Shown here: positions 63,406 through 64,000 of the stretch, piece after piece
How positions within the stretch are numbered: position 1 is the first letter of the stretch
How the letters are laid out: the number at the start of each line of letters is the position of its first letter
Assembly: GCA_963835825.1 (NCBI GenBank)
Contig: CAWIGZ010000008.1
Coordinates: 434,001-498,000 of the forward strand
Direction of reading: 5' to 3'
Length of the DNA: 64,000 nt
From: JADGRB01 sp963835825
GTDB lineage: Bacteria; Myxococcota_A; Polyangia; Fen-1088
Translations under genes and position numbers: made by a program
The notes under the pieces: generated by a model
What the model was told of the DNA's origin: nothing
The model's input: the letters and a program-made list of their open reading frames with translations, nothing else
Databases searched by the model: none

Positions 63406-64000
63406 GTGAGCGATACCAAAGGCATTGCGGCGCCAGGCGGTGAGTTCTTGGTCTATGTGGCCGAGAACGGCCATGTGCAGGTTCAGGTTCGACTCGAAGG
63501 CGAGACCGTCTGGCTGACGCAGGCGGCGATCGCTGAGCTGTTCCAGACGACGCCTCAGAACGTGACGATGCACCTGGCCGCCATCTACGAAGAGGCCGAG
63601 CTCACGGAATCCGCAACTTGTAAGGATTTCTTACAAGTTCGCCAGGAGGGGAACCGGGACGTTCGGCGGGCCCTCAAGCACTACAACCTGGCCGCAGTTC
63701 TCGCGGTCGGCTATCGCGTCCGCTCCGCCCAGGGGACCTGGTTCCGGCAATGGGCCACCGCACGTTTGGAAGAGTACGTCGTGAAGGGCTTCACGATCGA
63801 CGACCAGCGCCTGAAGAATCCACCGGGCTTCGATGGTCCCGACTACTTCGACGAGCTGCTTGCTCGCATCCGCCGGAAAGATTTCGCATGGGATCGCAAT
63901 TGCCAAGGCCGAGCTCGAATGCGACCGCTTCGCATCGAAACGCGCCGCCCTCCCGTCGGTCGTCGAGAAACACTTCGAGGAGGCGGTTCGAGAGGTCCAG
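63406..64000 (+). CDS. RhuM-family protein, damaged C-terminal part, cut by window edge
   Basis: Begins GTG at 63406. The N-terminal region is strongly RhuM-like: VRLEGETVWLTQAAIAELFQ, TTPQNVTMHLAAIYEEAEL, SATCKDFLQVRQEGNRDVRR, ALKHYNLAAVLAVGYRVRSA, FRQWATARLEEYVVKGFTID and PDYFDELLARIR near residue 155. After this the usual continuation is replaced by unrelated text; another frame from about 63885 reads AIAKAELECDRFASKRAAL and VVEKHFEEAVREVQ. A deletion join near 63875 is likely. RhuM proteins accompany restriction and Fic/DOC-like modules; function unclear. Confidence 0.7.
   Translation, partial: MSDTKGIAAPGGEFLVYVAENGHVQVQVRLEGETVWLTQAAIAELFQTTPQNVTMHLAAIYEEAELTESATCKDFLQVRQEGNRDVRRALKHYNLAAVLAVGYRVRSAQGTWFRQWATARLEEYVVKGFTIDDQRLKNPPGFDGPDYFDELLARIRRKDFAWDRNCQGRARMRPLRIETRRPPVGRRETLRGGGSRGP

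Overview
The window is very GC-rich, with dense coding on both strands and many GTG/TTG starts. It reads like a chromosome segment of a Myxococcota (deltaproteobacterial) organism. Supporting signs are a protein with a MYXO-CTERM-like tail (19146-21203), an AgmX/PglI-type C-terminal domain protein, a eukaryote-like Ser/Thr kinase, a giant TPR protein, several lipoproteins and a CarQ/CarR-like sigma/anti-sigma pair next to carotenoid genes. No tRNA, rRNA, CRISPR array, IS element or replication origin was seen.

Layout. 1-4 kb: carotenoid genes (SRPBCC protein, crtY, partial crtE) on the minus strand, divergent from an ECF sigma factor and a membrane anti-sigma candidate. 3.96-11.8 kb: about eleven minus-strand genes, many joined by 4-base stop/start overlaps, encoding lipoproteins, small membrane proteins, a YihY protein, an AI-2E-type permease and a PAS kinase/NarL regulator pair. 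12-19 kb: small membrane and secreted proteins, FtsH, an NmrA-like reductase, a nucleotide-kinase-like protein. 19-38.7 kb: MYXO-CTERM-tailed deacetylase-like protein, a nucleotidyltransferase pair, PssA, a ROK-family kinase, a LigD polymerase domain, a roughly 2,600-residue TPR protein, a Rieske oxygenase, an AgmX-like protein and an esterase. 38.8-47.8 kb: secreted proteins, a glycine-rich lipoprotein, a kinase and a LigD-type ligase.

42.5-64 kb is the accessory region. It holds regulators and toxin-antitoxin-like modules, several genes that look like deletion-damaged copies (XRE/NTase relic, mini-NadS relic, release factor without GGQ, HD/LuxR regulator with missing blocks, clipped RhuM), a three-gene operon of a dCTP-deaminase-like protein, a zinc-peptidase-like protein and an unknown protein, a complete type I restriction-modification locus (hsdR-hsdS-hsdM), and a protein with a TIR/deoxyribosyltransferase-like C-terminus. 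The dCTP-deaminase operon beside the restriction locus is my best candidate for an undescribed system.

A caution: many otherwise well-conserved genes carry single-base shifts. They are sparse over most of the window and extremely dense in 54.2-59.3 kb. Most look like single extra G/C bases, which suggests sequencing or assembly error in part. Frameshifted genes are therefore given as one full-length entry with the break located. Family names come from recognising motifs by eye; no search was run.
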